Positions 36,362 through 44,592 are shown, counted from the first letter of the stretch. The stretch: DNA of 64,000 bases from Pseudomonas sp. WN033 (GCA_002287035.1 NSKG01000007.1:62001-126000); one strand, 5' to 3'. Notes: a model not told the origin generated them from the letters alone. Numbers and translations are program-made.

Positions 36362-36451
36362 CGGCCCCCTGTTGCAGACCGTCGATGCCCAGGGAAGGGC
36401 ATCGCCGAGCGTACAGGGAGGTATTCACAGCGTGTCTGCAACAGGGGGCCG
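36362..36451. repeat. Nested inverted repeat, 18-bp perfect arms
   Basis: Bases 36362-36379 (CGGCCCCCTGTTGCAGAC) are the exact reverse complement of 36434-36451. Inside lies a second hairpin, CGATGCCC (36383-36390) with GGGCATCG (36397-36404) around AGGGAA. It fills most of the 177-bp gap between the receptor and the PepSY gene. It looks like a mobile palindromic repeat; a regulatory role between co-oriented genes is possible. Confidence 0.75.
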
Positions 36452-36505
36452 GTCACTGCGCCTGCACACCTCGAACTTGCCCAGCCTCGCGACCAGGAAC
36501 ATGCG

Positions 36506-37978
36506 ATGAAACGCTATCTCTATCTCTGGCATCGCTGGCTGGGTATTGGCCTGTGCCTGCTACTGGCGCTGTGGTTCGGCTCCGGGCTGGTGATGCTGTA
36601 TGTCGGCTACCCCAAGCTGACCCCAACCGAGCACTGGGCACGCCTGCCGGCACTGGCGCTGGACGACTGCTGTGTGGAGCCGGGCCGGCTGCTCAACGGG
36701 CTGGCCGGGCCGGTCAACAGCCTGCGCCTGACCAGTATCGCCGGCAAACCGCACTACCTGCTGAGCCAGACTACCCAAGTCCGCGCCTTCGACGCCCGAA
36801 CCGGCCAGCCGGTCGTGGCTGTCGACGCCGAACTGGCACTGGCCAGTGCCGCCCAGTTCGCCCCGGGCGTGGCCTTGAACTACCACGGGCTGATCGACGA
36901 AGACCCCTGGACCCATACCCGCAGCCTCGATCCGGACCGGCCGTTGCATCGGGTGCAGATCGCCGACCAACAGCGTCGCTGGTTATACATCTCCAGTGCC
37001 AGCGGTGCCGTGGTGCGCGATGTCACTGCGCTGGAACGCGGCTGGAACTGGGTCGGCGCCTGGCTGCACTGGATCTACCCGCTGCGCGGCAACTGGCTGC
37101 AGCCGCTGTGGCACGACGCGGTGGTGTATCTGTCCGTGGCCGCCACGCTGCTGGCCGTACTGGGTATGGTCGTCGGCCTGCTGCGCTGGCGCTTTCGCAA
37201 GCCCTATCGCAGCGGCTCGCGCTCTCCCTACCCCGGCGGCTTTGCCCGCTGGCATCATATCGGCGGACTGCTGTTCGGGTTGGTGCTGGTGGCCTGGATC
37301 TTCAGCGGGCTTATGTCGATGCGGCCATGGAACCTGCTGGCCGGCCAGACGGCCTGGTCGCAGGCCGGCTATCAGGCTGGCAACCTGCAGCAGGCCGCGT
37401 TCGACCTGCCTCTGCCCACAGCGCTGGCACGGCTGAACGCCAATGGCCCGCCAGTAGTCGAGCTGGAATGGCGCATGCTCGGTGGTCAAAGCTGGCTGAT
37501 CGGCTATGCCGCCAATGGCCAGAGCCGGATCATCGCCCTTGAGCCTGAAGCCCAGGCCCGCACACAGCTGGATAGCAACCAATTGCTGGCCGCGGCCCAG
37601 GCCGGCCTGCCGGGGGTGGTCTGGCAGAGTGAATGGGTCGAGCGCTACGACCTCTACTATGTGGCTCGCGCCGAGCAAAGCATGTACGGTCACCGGCTGC
37701 GGCCGTTGCCGATGCTGCGCATCCGCTTTGACGATGCGCCAGCCACCTGGGTGCAGCTCGACCCACACACCGGCGCGGTGCTGGATGTGCTGGACCGCAA
37801 CCGACGTCTGGCCCGCTGGCTGTTCAACCTGTTGCACAGCTGGGATCTGCCCTGGCTACTGGAGCGCCCGCGCCTGCGCGAGGCAGTGCTGATCGGCTTC
37901 AGCCTCGGCGGAATGCTGATCAGCCTCAGCGGTATAGTGCTCGGCTGGCGCCGGATCAGGCGCATCGCGCGGGCATGA
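36506..37978 (+). CDS. PepSY-associated membrane protein (probable ferric/cupric-complex reductase)
   Basis: A 490-residue inner-membrane protein with four hydrophobic segments (about 10-30, 205-230, 250-275 and 455-480) and two large periplasmic stretches. It begins MKRYLYLWHRWLGIG, the family start, and has histidine-bearing helices (LWHRWLG, WLHWIYPLRG, RWHHIGGLLFG) fit for haem. Such proteins next to TonB receptors reduce ferri-siderophores or copper in the periplasm. Two stretches of this gene survive as degraded copies at 39744-39902. Confidence 0.85.
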   Translation: MKRYLYLWHRWLGIGLCLLLALWFGSGLVMLYVGYPKLTPTEHWARLPALALDDCCVEPGRLLNGLAGPVNSLRLTSIAGKPHYLLSQTTQVRAFDARTGQPVVAVDAELALASAAQFAPGVALNYHGLIDEDPWTHTRSLDPDRPLHRVQIADQQRRWLYISSASGAVVRDVTALERGWNWVGAWLHWIYPLRGNWLQPLWHDAVVYLSVAATLLAVLGMVVGLLRWRFRKPYRSGSRSPYPGGFARWHHIGGLLFGLVLVAWIFSGLMSMRPWNLLAGQTAWSQAGYQAGNLQQAAFDLPLPTALARLNANGPPVVELEWRMLGGQSWLIGYAANGQSRIIALEPEAQARTQLDSNQLLAAAQAGLPGVVWQSEWVERYDLYYVARAEQSMYGHRLRPLPMLRIRFDDAPATWVQLDPHTGAVLDVLDRNRRLARWLFNLLHSWDLPWLLERPRLREAVLIGFSLGGMLISLSGIVLGWRRIRRIARA

Positions 37979-37989
37979 CCTCGGGCTTT

Positions 37990-38066
37990 CCTGGGAGCCT
38001 TGAGCATCTGCTCAAGGCCGGGGATGCACCAACTGCGCTGCGGGAGCAAATGCTCCCGCCTCCCGG
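37990..38066. repeat. Intergenic repeat, copy B (GGGAGC...GCTCCC type)
   Basis: Begins CCTGGGAGCC, has the core TTGAGCATCTGCTCAA and ends GCTCCCGCCTC, matching copy A at 14018-14110. The middle is shorter by about 15 bases. It lies between the PepSY gene and the convergent carboxymuconolactone decarboxylase-like gene. Confidence 0.7.
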
Positions 38067-38084
38067 GGGTGTGCTGGGCTCGCC

Positions 38085-38456
38085 TCAAGCCTGGGCGTCT
38101 ATTACTTCCTGCGCGGCGCGGAAGGCGTCGATGGCCGCTGGCACACCGGCATAAACCGCACAATGCAGCAATGCCTCGCGGATTTCCTCGACGGTGCAAC
38201 CGTTGTTCAACGCACCACGCACATGGCCCTTGAGTTCCTGCGGGCATTTCAACGCGGTCAGCGCCGCCAGGGTGATCAGACTGCGGGTCTTGCGGTCCAG
38301 CCCTTCCCGGGTCCAGACCCCGCCCCAGGCATGCTCATTGACGAACTCCTGCAGCGGCTGGCTGAACTCGGTGGCGTTACCCAGGGCGCGATCAACGAAG
38401 GCGTCGCCCATTACTTCACGGCGGACTGTCAAACCCTCACTTTGCGTGTCGCTCAT
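38085..38456 (-). CDS. Carboxymuconolactone decarboxylase-family protein
   Basis: A 123-residue all-helical protein of the CMD/AhpD-like group, near PcaC in length. The conserved region runs NEHAWGGVWTREGLDRKTRSLITLAALTALKCPQELKGHVRGALNNG. It lacks a CxxC redox pair, so it is PcaC-like rather than AhpD-like. No other protocatechuate genes are near, so the reaction is uncertain. Start is the ATG giving MSDTQSEG; an upstream frame crosses non-coding sequence. Confidence 0.85.
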   Translation of the reverse strand: MSDTQSEGLTVRREVMGDAFVDRALGNATEFSQPLQEFVNEHAWGGVWTREGLDRKTRSLITLAALTALKCPQELKGHVRGALNNGCTVEEIREALLHCAVYAGVPAAIDAFRAAQEVIDAQA

Positions 38457-38589
38457 AACAACTCCTTGAAAAGTACAAGACGCGGGAAGTGTAGCGCCTT
38501 TGGTCGGCGGCAGGTCGGCAAGCCTTCCAGGCATACGAGACAATCTGCCGCAGGTTCAACTCTGGCGAGGATGCCCAGGCCTGACTAAC

Positions 38590-38611
38590 CTTATACCCGG
38601 CAGAGTATAAG
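38590..38611. promoter_or_regulatory. Palindrome CTTATAC-N8-GTATAAG at the rhodanese gene start
   Basis: Seven-base perfect arms (38590-38596 and 38605-38611); the right arm runs into the ribosome site AAGGAGG. It could be an operator or a translation-controlling hairpin. The TATACCC in it resembles the CsoR-like half-sites near 22.3 kb. Confidence 0.45.
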
Positions 38612-38620
38612 GAGGCTCGA

Positions 38621-39172
38621 ATGAAACGTTTACTGGGATTGTTCTGGCTGACGGTACTGACCTTGCCGGTCAATGCTGTTGAGCTGGGTATCGAAGCACG
38701 AGAGGTCTACGAACGAGTGTCGGCCGGCGACTCATCCGTGCTGTTCGTCGATGTACGTGATCCGGTGGAGATCATGTTTGTCGGTTTTACCGATGTGGTG
38801 CACCTCAATATTCCTTTCCTGCTGGTAGATCGCCATACCTGGAGCGAGGAGCGCGGAGCCTTTGCAGTCAATCGCAACCCGGACTTCGTCGCTCAGGTTG
38901 GCAATGAGCTGGCGCGCCGCGGGCTGGGGCCTGATACCGAGATCGTGACCCTGTGTCGGTCCGGTAGCGAACGTGGCGAGCCTAGCGCTGCAGTCCTGCG
39001 CGAGAATGGCTTCCCCAACGCCCGCTATGTGATCAACGGCTTCCAGGGTTCAGCGATCAAAGAGGGCGAGCGGGCTGGCTTCCGTCTGCTCAATGGCTGG
39101 CAGAACGAGGGCTTGCCGTGGTCTGCCAAAATGAACCCGGACAAAATTTTCCGGACCGATCTTCAGCCGTGA
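38621..39172 (+). CDS. Exported rhodanese-domain protein
   Basis: A 183-residue protein with a signal peptide (cleavage near Ala19) and one rhodanese domain. The catalytic loop is CRSGSERG (Cys112), preceded by VDVRDPVE, both characteristic. It should transfer sulfane sulfur in the periplasm. A strong AAGGAGG ribosome site lies 6 bp before the ATG, overlapping a palindrome. It sits 24 bp before an exported DsrE-like gene and likely works with it. Confidence 0.9.
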   Translation: MKRLLGLFWLTVLTLPVNAVELGIEAREVYERVSAGDSSVLFVDVRDPVEIMFVGFTDVVHLNIPFLLVDRHTWSEERGAFAVNRNPDFVAQVGNELARRGLGPDTEIVTLCRSGSERGEPSAAVLRENGFPNARYVINGFQGSAIKEGERAGFRLLNGWQNEGLPWSAKMNPDKIFRTDLQP

Positions 39173-39196
39173 AACAAAACCACAGAGGCAAATTCA

Positions 39197-39613
39197 ATGA
39201 AAAAGCTTGTTGCTTCGGCCGTATTGGCCGGTTCGGCGGCACTGGCCCAGGCCGACAGCCTACCGGTCACTGTCATCCTTAATAGCGCCAGTCCGATGAC
39301 CCAGGGTATAGCCATGGTGCTGGCCAATCAGATGCAGGCCCAGGGCGGGCAGGTAGATATCCTGCTGTGTGATCAGGCAGGCGATCTGGCTCTGACCGAT
39401 GCCGGTGGTGAACCGCTCAAACCCAACAACCTGACTCCGGCTCAGTTATTGTCGGCCGCCATTGAAAAAGGGGCGACAGCCAGTGTCTGTGCCTTGTACC
39501 TGCCCAATACCGGACACCCATCATCTGCTCTGAGACAGGGTGTGACAGTCGCAGCTCCGGATGCCATGGCCCGTCGCCTGCTGGAGCCTCAGCGCAAGGT
39601 TATGGTGTTCTGA
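39197..39613 (+). CDS. Exported DsrE-family protein
   Basis: A 138-residue protein with a signal peptide (MKKLVASAVLAGSAALAQA) followed by a DsrE/DsrF-like fold. Cys58 (DILLCDQAG) and Cys98 (ASVCALYLPN) are the only cysteines in the mature part; DsrE-type proteins carry persulfide on cysteine. Export is unusual, as classical DsrE proteins are cytoplasmic. It follows the exported rhodanese gene closely and is probably its sulfur acceptor or partner. The sequence after its stop is a decayed mosaic. Confidence 0.82.
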   Translation: MKKLVASAVLAGSAALAQADSLPVTVILNSASPMTQGIAMVLANQMQAQGGQVDILLCDQAGDLALTDAGGEPLKPNNLTPAQLLSAAIEKGATASVCALYLPNTGHPSSALRQGVTVAAPDAMARRLLEPQRKVMVF

Positions 39614-39642
39614 GCGACACTCAGATACTGGGCGCGGCCTGA

Positions 39643-39903
39643 CGCGCCCAACAGCGATACAAGGGTTCAGCCAGAAACAGTCGCAACACCTGCAGCGACA
39701 TCTTCTCGCGCAAGGGCAAGACCCCGAGCAACATTCCCGAACAGGCACTGACCAGTGCCGCTCAGTTCGCCCCGGGTGTGATCCTGAGTTATCACGGGCT
39801 GATCGGCGAAGCCGCCTGAAGCCATAGCCGCTGCGGCACGACACGGTGGTGATTTGTCGCTGACCGCCACCGTGCTAGCCATACTCGGCATGGTAGTCGG
39901 CAG
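39643..39903 (+). pseudogene. Mosaic remnant: pieces of AbrB, TonB receptor and PepSY genes
   Basis: No open gene. By eye, 39651-39684 matches the 3' end of the abrB-type gene (about 41616-41663) with a 12-base gap; 39685-39735 matches the TonB receptor at 35991-36041 with about four differences in 51; 39744-39818 matches the PepSY gene at 36834-36908; and 39826-39901 matches it at 37101-37176. The pieces adjoin with almost nothing between them. These are likely remains of a duplicated segment after deletions. The rest of the 39614-40031 gap shows no gene. Confidence 0.75.
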
Positions 39904-40031
39904 CGGCGTTGCCGACCTTTGTTCGAGCAGGCTCGAGCCTCCCAAGAAAGCCCTGTCCAAGCGTGCAATGCGCTAAGTAGCTCTGAGCCATAGTACACTG
40001 CCACTTTGTCCAGCCATCAACGAGCCTTTCA

Positions 40032-40625
40032 ATGCCTGCCGCGAGCAAACACCGGGAAAATCTCATTCAGGCCGCTGCCAAGCTGTTTCGTCAACGGGGT
40101 TATGCGGCTACCGGTTTGAACGATATTCTTCGCGAAAGTGGGGCACCCAAGGGGTCTTTGTATCACTATTTCCCCGGCGGGAAGGAGGCCTTGGGGGAGG
40201 CGGCCGTGCGTTGGGCCGGAGAGCGTGGACGCCTGTCACTGATGCTACTGCGTGAACGCGAACCTGACACCCCTGCACTCCTACAGGCCTACGCCTCACA
40301 GTTAGCCGCCTGGATGATGTCTTCTGGCTGCCGTGACGGCTGCCCTATTGCGACGACAGTGCTTGAGGCCGCCCCTGCTGTGCCTGCTCTCACGACCGCA
40401 GGTCGTGAGGCCTTTCAAAGCTGGAGTGAGGAACTGACACAGGCTTTGCGCCGTGATGGCCTGACTGACGAGCCAGCCCGTCGTCTTGCACAGCTCGCCA
40501 TCGCAGCTATGGAGGGAGCTCTAATCCTGTCCAGAGTGGAAGGCACCGGTGCTCCCATAATCGAGGCAATTGAAGACGTCGCCTTGCTGATACGCCTGCG
40601 TCTGGATCGTCACGTCGCTAACTAA
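40032..40625 (+). CDS. TetR-family transcriptional regulator (LmrA/YxaF-like)
   Basis: A 197-residue regulator. The N-terminal helix-turn-helix is in TGLNDILRESGAPKGSLYHYFPGGKEALGEAAV, typical of the LmrA/YxaF group, followed by a ligand domain. It precedes two small thioesterase genes, with a perfect palindrome at 40693-40714 between, which it most likely binds. Codon use here has more A/T than in neighbouring genes, pointing to separate acquisition. Confidence 0.9.
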   Translation: MPAASKHRENLIQAAAKLFRQRGYAATGLNDILRESGAPKGSLYHYFPGGKEALGEAAVRWAGERGRLSLMLLREREPDTPALLQAYASQLAAWMMSSGCRDGCPIATTVLEAAPAVPALTTAGREAFQSWSEELTQALRRDGLTDEPARRLAQLAIAAMEGALILSRVEGTGAPIIEAIEDVALLIRLRLDRHVAN

Positions 40626-40692
40626 GACCATCAATTAGTAACCACATTCAGCAAATGGATAACGGCTTGGGTAGCTGGTCAAGCGAAAATAA

Positions 40693-40714
40693 TTATATAG
40701 ACTGGTCTATATAA
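40693..40714. promoter_or_regulatory. Perfect TetR-type operator TTATATAGAC-TG-GTCTATATAA
   Basis: Ten-base arms at 40693-40702 and 40705-40714 are exactly complementary around a two-base spacer. It lies 21 bp before the first thioesterase gene and after the TetR gene, in an AT-rich stretch that likely contains the promoter. Confidence 0.75.
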
Positions 40715-40734
40715 ACAAAAATAAGGTAATCACC

Positions 40735-41148
40735 ATGACAGTACCGTTCATCCCTGAAGGCTTTCAGCCGCACACTCGCCGCAGTGGTCTAACCGATCCC
40801 TGGGAACCCATTTATTCCAAACGCTGTAGCGATGGACTCAGCTTGGGACTTCGTGCTGGGCAAGCGCATACCAATAGCCGCGGCTTCGTTCACGGCGGCT
40901 TGATCTCGGCCCTTGCCGACAATGCTATGGGCTTAAGCTGCGCACAGCGCCTAGCTGCTGCCTCTGGACTGGTTACAGTCAACTTGAACGTGGACTTTCT
41001 CGGTACAGCCAGCATCGATCAATGGCTGGAAGTCCGCGCTACAACAATCAAGACCGGTCGCAGCCTGTGCTTTGCAGAAGCCGTGATACTGGCAGACAAC
41101 ACACCTTGCGCACGGGCTAGCGCTGTCTTCAAGGTGATCTCAAACTAA
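40735..41148 (+). CDS. PaaI-type hotdog thioesterase, first copy
   Basis: A 137-residue single hotdog domain. The helix segment FVHGGLISALADNAMGLS carries the His-Gly-Gly and the Asp used by PaaI-type acyl-CoA thioesterases. It would hydrolyse small or aromatic acyl-CoA esters in the cytosol. A second, different hotdog gene starts 15 bp after it; the two may form a heteromer. It follows the TetR operator and has weaker G/C bias than the flanking genes. Confidence 0.88.
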   Translation: MTVPFIPEGFQPHTRRSGLTDPWEPIYSKRCSDGLSLGLRAGQAHTNSRGFVHGGLISALADNAMGLSCAQRLAAASGLVTVNLNVDFLGTASIDQWLEVRATTIKTGRSLCFAEAVILADNTPCARASAVFKVISN

Positions 41149-41163
41149 AGCGGAGGTACTGTT

Positions 41164-41580
41164 ATGCAAACGGATCCAGTGATACTCCAGCGACTTAACG
41201 ATGTATCTCGACTGGCAGCATTCAACAACTGGCTGGGATTGGAAGTGGTCTCAGCAACAAGCGGCGAAGTGCGCTTGCGTCTCCCCTGGCGCGAGGAGCT
41301 GGGACAATATAACGGCTACTTGCATGCAGGAATCATCGGAGCACTGATTGATACCGCCTGTGGTTTCGCTGCGGCAACCCTGAGCGAACGCCTGTTAGCA
41401 TCTCAGTATGCCGTCCGCTGTCTACGGCCAGCCGTAGCCGATACATTTATAGTCAGCGCTAAGGTCGTCAAACCGGGACGCCAACAGATATTCGCCGCAG
41501 CTCAGATCAGCGCACTGGATGCACCAAATCGTCTGCTGGCTGTAGGTGATGCGATCCTGGTCCCGATCAACGAGCCATGA
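41164..41580 (+). CDS. PaaI-type hotdog thioesterase, second copy
   Basis: A 138-residue hotdog protein. The active helix reads YLHAGIIGALIDTACGFAA, with the Asp retained but HAG in place of HGG. It resembles YbgC/PaaI-like proteins, and differs enough from its neighbour that the pair is not a recent duplication. GCGGAGG precedes the ATG. The gene ends 6 bp from the converging abrB-type stop. The CoA substrate is unknown. Confidence 0.88.
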   Translation: MQTDPVILQRLNDVSRLAAFNNWLGLEVVSATSGEVRLRLPWREELGQYNGYLHAGIIGALIDTACGFAAATLSERLLASQYAVRCLRPAVADTFIVSAKVVKPGRQQIFAAAQISALDAPNRLLAVGDAILVPINEP

Positions 41581-41586
41581 AGCGGT

Positions 41587-42621
41587 TCAGAGCCGGCCGT
41601 GCCACCAGCGGTACAGCGGCTCGGCCAGAAACATCACCAGCAGCAGCCGCAATACCTGCAGCGCGGTAACCAGAGCTACCGACAGGTGCAGCGCCTCGGC
41701 AGTCAGACACAGTTCGGTGATGCCGCCGGGCATCATGCCGAGCATCAGGCTCAGGTCGTCAACCTCGGCAAACCAGCTCAACCCTTCAGCGGCGCCGGCA
41801 GCTACCAGCATCGCCAGCAAAGTGAACAGCATGACCCGCAGCAAAAACCCCGGCGCCTTGCCAAAGAAGGATCGATCAAAGTGACAACCCAGGGCGCAGC
41901 CAATCAGCCATTGGCCCAGCTCTCCGGCGCCGGGCGGCAAGGCCAGATCCAGCTCGAAGACAATACTGGCGCTGGCGCATACCAGCAGCGGGCCGAGCAT
42001 CCAGGGATTAGGTTGTTGAAAGCGGCGCCAGAGCATGGCGACCAGCGCTCCCAGCGGCAGCAGCACAGCCAGCCAGGTCCAGTCGACCCGACCCGGCGGC
42101 AGCGGCTCGGGACTGGGCAGCCCCCAGGTGAACAACGCCGGAATGATCAGCACGACCAACAGCAGGCGCAGACTGTGGGCGGCGGCGACCCGGGCCGGAT
42201 TGGCCTGATGGCGCAGGCCCAGCACCACCATTTCGCTGGCGCCGCCGGGCATGCTGGCGAACCAGGCAGTGGGCCGGTCGACCCCGGCGCGCAGCAGGAT
42301 GGCGATGCCGATCAGGCTGAGCAGAAAGGTGCCCATGGCACCAAGTACAATCACTGGCCAATGTGCCAGCATCTGGGCAAAGACCGGCGTGGTGAAGTGC
42401 AGGCCGATAGCGCTGGCGACCAGCCATTGGCCGGCCTGGCGGCCACCCGGCAACGGTGTAGCCAACCAGCCGCAACAGCGCACCAGAATCACTGCCAATA
42501 ACGAGCCGACCATCCATGGCAACGGCCAGTCAGCCAACATGGCCAACCAGCCACCGAGCAGGCCGATCAGCGGCGTGGACCCGCGCTTGAGCAGGTCCAG
42601 CCGGTTGAACGGATCAGGCAT
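41587..42621 (-). CDS. AbrB-family membrane protein (AbrB/DUF969-type transporter)
   Basis: A 344-residue inner-membrane protein with about nine or ten hydrophobic segments in two repeats; each repeat has a GASEMV/GGITEL-type motif (SMPGGASEMVVLG and GMMPGGITELCL). The family (AbrB of E. coli) is of uncertain function, perhaps transport of ammonia or organic acids. It starts 8 bp inside the end of tctA and is the last gene of the porin-TctCBA unit, so a link to tricarboxylate uptake is likely. A fragment of its 3' end lies at 39651-39684. Confidence 0.85.
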   Translation of the reverse strand: MPDPFNRLDLLKRGSTPLIGLLGGWLAMLADWPLPWMVGSLLAVILVRCCGWLATPLPGGRQAGQWLVASAIGLHFTTPVFAQMLAHWPVIVLGAMGTFLLSLIGIAILLRAGVDRPTAWFASMPGGASEMVVLGLRHQANPARVAAAHSLRLLLVVLIIPALFTWGLPSPEPLPPGRVDWTWLAVLLPLGALVAMLWRRFQQPNPWMLGPLLVCASASIVFELDLALPPGAGELGQWLIGCALGCHFDRSFFGKAPGFLLRVMLFTLLAMLVAAGAAEGLSWFAEVDDLSLMLGMMPGGITELCLTAEALHLSVALVTALQVLRLLLVMFLAEPLYRWWHGRL

Positions 42622-44134
42622 TGGCTGCGTCAGCCAGCACCTGGCGGGCCTTGCGTGCCCGATAACCGCGCCAGAACGGCAACGCCACCATCAGCGCCAC
42701 CAGCGCCCACAGGGCCAGGGTGATCGGACTGCTCCAGAGAATCGCCAGATCGCCATTGGAGATAGACAGTGCCCGACGCAGGTTGCTCTCCATCATGCCG
42801 CCAAGGATAAAGCCAAGCAGCAGCGCCGACAGCGGGAAGTCGAGCTTGCGCAGCACATAGCCAAACACCCCGATGGCGACCATCAGAAACAGGTCAAAGG
42901 TGGTGGCATGCACGGCGTAGACGCCGATTGAGGTGATGATCGCAATTGCCGGCACCAGTGCCCAGTTCGGCACCGCGAGGATGCGGGTGAACACCTTGAT
43001 CATCGGCACGTTCATGATGATCAGGATGACGTTGGCGACAAACAGCGAGGCGATCAGGCCCCAGACGATATCCGGCTGGTTCTGGAACAGCAGTGGACCG
43101 GGGGTGATGTTGTACAGGGTCAGGGCGCCGAGCATCACTGCGGTGGTGCCGGAACCGGGAATGCCCAGGGTTAGCATCGGCACCATCGAGCCGCAGGCCG
43201 AGGCGCTGTTGGCGGTTTCCGGGGCAGCCAGGCCGCGCAGGTCGCCATTGCCAAAGTTGCCCTTGGGTCCGGCCAGGCGCTTTTCCGACATGTAGCTGAC
43301 CGCACTGGCCAGGGTCGCACCGGCGCCAGGCAGAATACCGAAGATGAAACCAGTCAGACCGCTGCGGATATTGGTGGCAAATACCGAAGCGCCTTCCTTG
43401 AAGTTGAACAGCATCCGCCCGCTGGCCTTGGCCGCCGCCTGGCCGTGATGGGTACGCTCCAGCAGCATAAGGATTTCACTGACACTGAACAGCCCCAGCA
43501 CCAGCACCACGAACTGAATGCCGTCGGCCAACCCCAGGCTGCCGAAGGTGAAGCGGTAGACGCCGCTGTTGGCGTCGATGCCGATACACGACAGCAGCAG
43601 ACCGATCACCACCGCCACGGCGGTCTTGACCGGCTTGTTGCCGGCCATCCCGGCCAGGCAGACGATGGCGAACACCATCAGCATGAAATATTCGGCCGGG
43701 CCAAAGGACACCGCCCACTGGGCCAGCAGCGGAGCAAAGGCAACCACCCCGAGGGTAGCGATCAGGCCACCGATAAATGAACTCCAGGCCGAGATCGACA
43801 GGGCGATACCACCCTTGCCCTGACGCGCCAGCGGGTAACCGTCCAGGGTAGTCATCACCGCCGAGGCCTCGCCGGGAATATTGAGCAGGATTGAGGAGAT
43901 CCGCCCGCCGTACTCGCAACCCAGGTACACCGAGGCGAGCAGGATCAGCGCGGTTTCCGGTGGCAGACCGAGGGCAAAGGCCACCGGAATCAGCAGCGCC
44001 ACCCCATTAATCGGGCCCAGACCCGGCAACAGACCGACCACAGTTCCGATCAGGGTGCCGGACAGGGCAGTGATCAGGTTGTTCGGGCTCAGGGCCACAC
44101 CAAAGCCCTGGCTGAGATAACTGAGGGTATCCAT
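42614..44134 (-). CDS. tctA: Tripartite tricarboxylate transporter large permease TctA
   Basis: A 506-residue inner-membrane subunit with about eleven or twelve helices. It begins MDTLSYLSQGFGVALSPNNL and has the family motifs GLLPGLGPINGVALLIP and the mirrored FGILPGAGATLASAVSY. It moves citrate or other tricarboxylates driven by sodium or protons, with TctB and the binding protein TctC. Two bases separate its start from the tctB stop. I rejected a longer upstream reading that runs across tctB. Confidence 0.93.
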   Translation of the reverse strand: MDTLSYLSQGFGVALSPNNLITALSGTLIGTVVGLLPGLGPINGVALLIPVAFALGLPPETALILLASVYLGCEYGGRISSILLNIPGEASAVMTTLDGYPLARQGKGGIALSISAWSSFIGGLIATLGVVAFAPLLAQWAVSFGPAEYFMLMVFAIVCLAGMAGNKPVKTAVAVVIGLLLSCIGIDANSGVYRFTFGSLGLADGIQFVVLVLGLFSVSEILMLLERTHHGQAAAKASGRMLFNFKEGASVFATNIRSGLTGFIFGILPGAGATLASAVSYMSEKRLAGPKGNFGNGDLRGLAAPETANSASACGSMVPMLTLGIPGSGTTAVMLGALTLYNITPGPLLFQNQPDIVWGLIASLFVANVILIIMNVPMIKVFTRILAVPNWALVPAIAIITSIGVYAVHATTFDLFLMVAIGVFGYVLRKLDFPLSALLLGFILGGMMESNLRRALSISNGDLAILWSSPITLALWALVALMVALPFWRGYRARKARQVLADAANA

Positions 44135-44136
44135 GA

Positions 44137-44592
44137 TCAAAACTCCAGCCCGGCCAGAACGCCGAGCGGCAAGGGAACATCGAGAATGCGGTCGAACAGC
44201 AAATACAGACCAATGCCGAGCACCACCGCGAGAATTGCCCCATGCAGCCAGCGACCGCCGAACAACCGGCACATGGCCAGGGCAAACAGGCTGCTGGTGA
44301 CGATGAAGCCCAGTAGCTCGAACAAGGCCGCCATGGCCAGCATCAACAGCAGACACAGGCCGACCTTGCCAAGCACTGCCGGCGCCGGCAGCGTCTCTTC
44401 ATCCGCGCCACGCTCCAGCGCTGGCTTGCAGACAATCAGCAACGCCCCGGCCGCCAGCAGGCCAAGCAGCAACAGCGGATAGGCGCGCGGCCCGACCGGC
44501 TCGTAGGAAAACGGGGCATGATAGCCCCAGGCAATCCAGGCCAGGCAGGCGCTGGCCAGCAGCAGGCACGCCGCGAACAGGCGATGGTACAT
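44137..44592 (-). CDS. tctB: Tripartite tricarboxylate transporter small permease TctB
   Basis: A 151-residue protein with four membrane helices, the usual size for TctB. It is poorly conserved in sequence; the GPRAYPLLLLGLLAAGALL segment and its position between tctC and tctA identify it. It stabilises or assists TctA. The gene runs with the rest of the unit on the minus strand, 61 bp after tctC. Confidence 0.88.
   Translation of the reverse strand: MYHRLFAACLLLASACLAWIAWGYHAPFSYEPVGPRAYPLLLLGLLAAGALLIVCKPALERGADEETLPAPAVLGKVGLCLLLMLAMAALFELLGFIVTSSLFALAMCRLFGGRWLHGAILAVVLGIGLYLLFDRILDVPLPLGVLAGLEF

Noticed and set aside
39614..40031. Small gene after the DsrE-like gene
   Set aside because: Frames are broken by stops and the sequence is explained as joined fragments of other genes.
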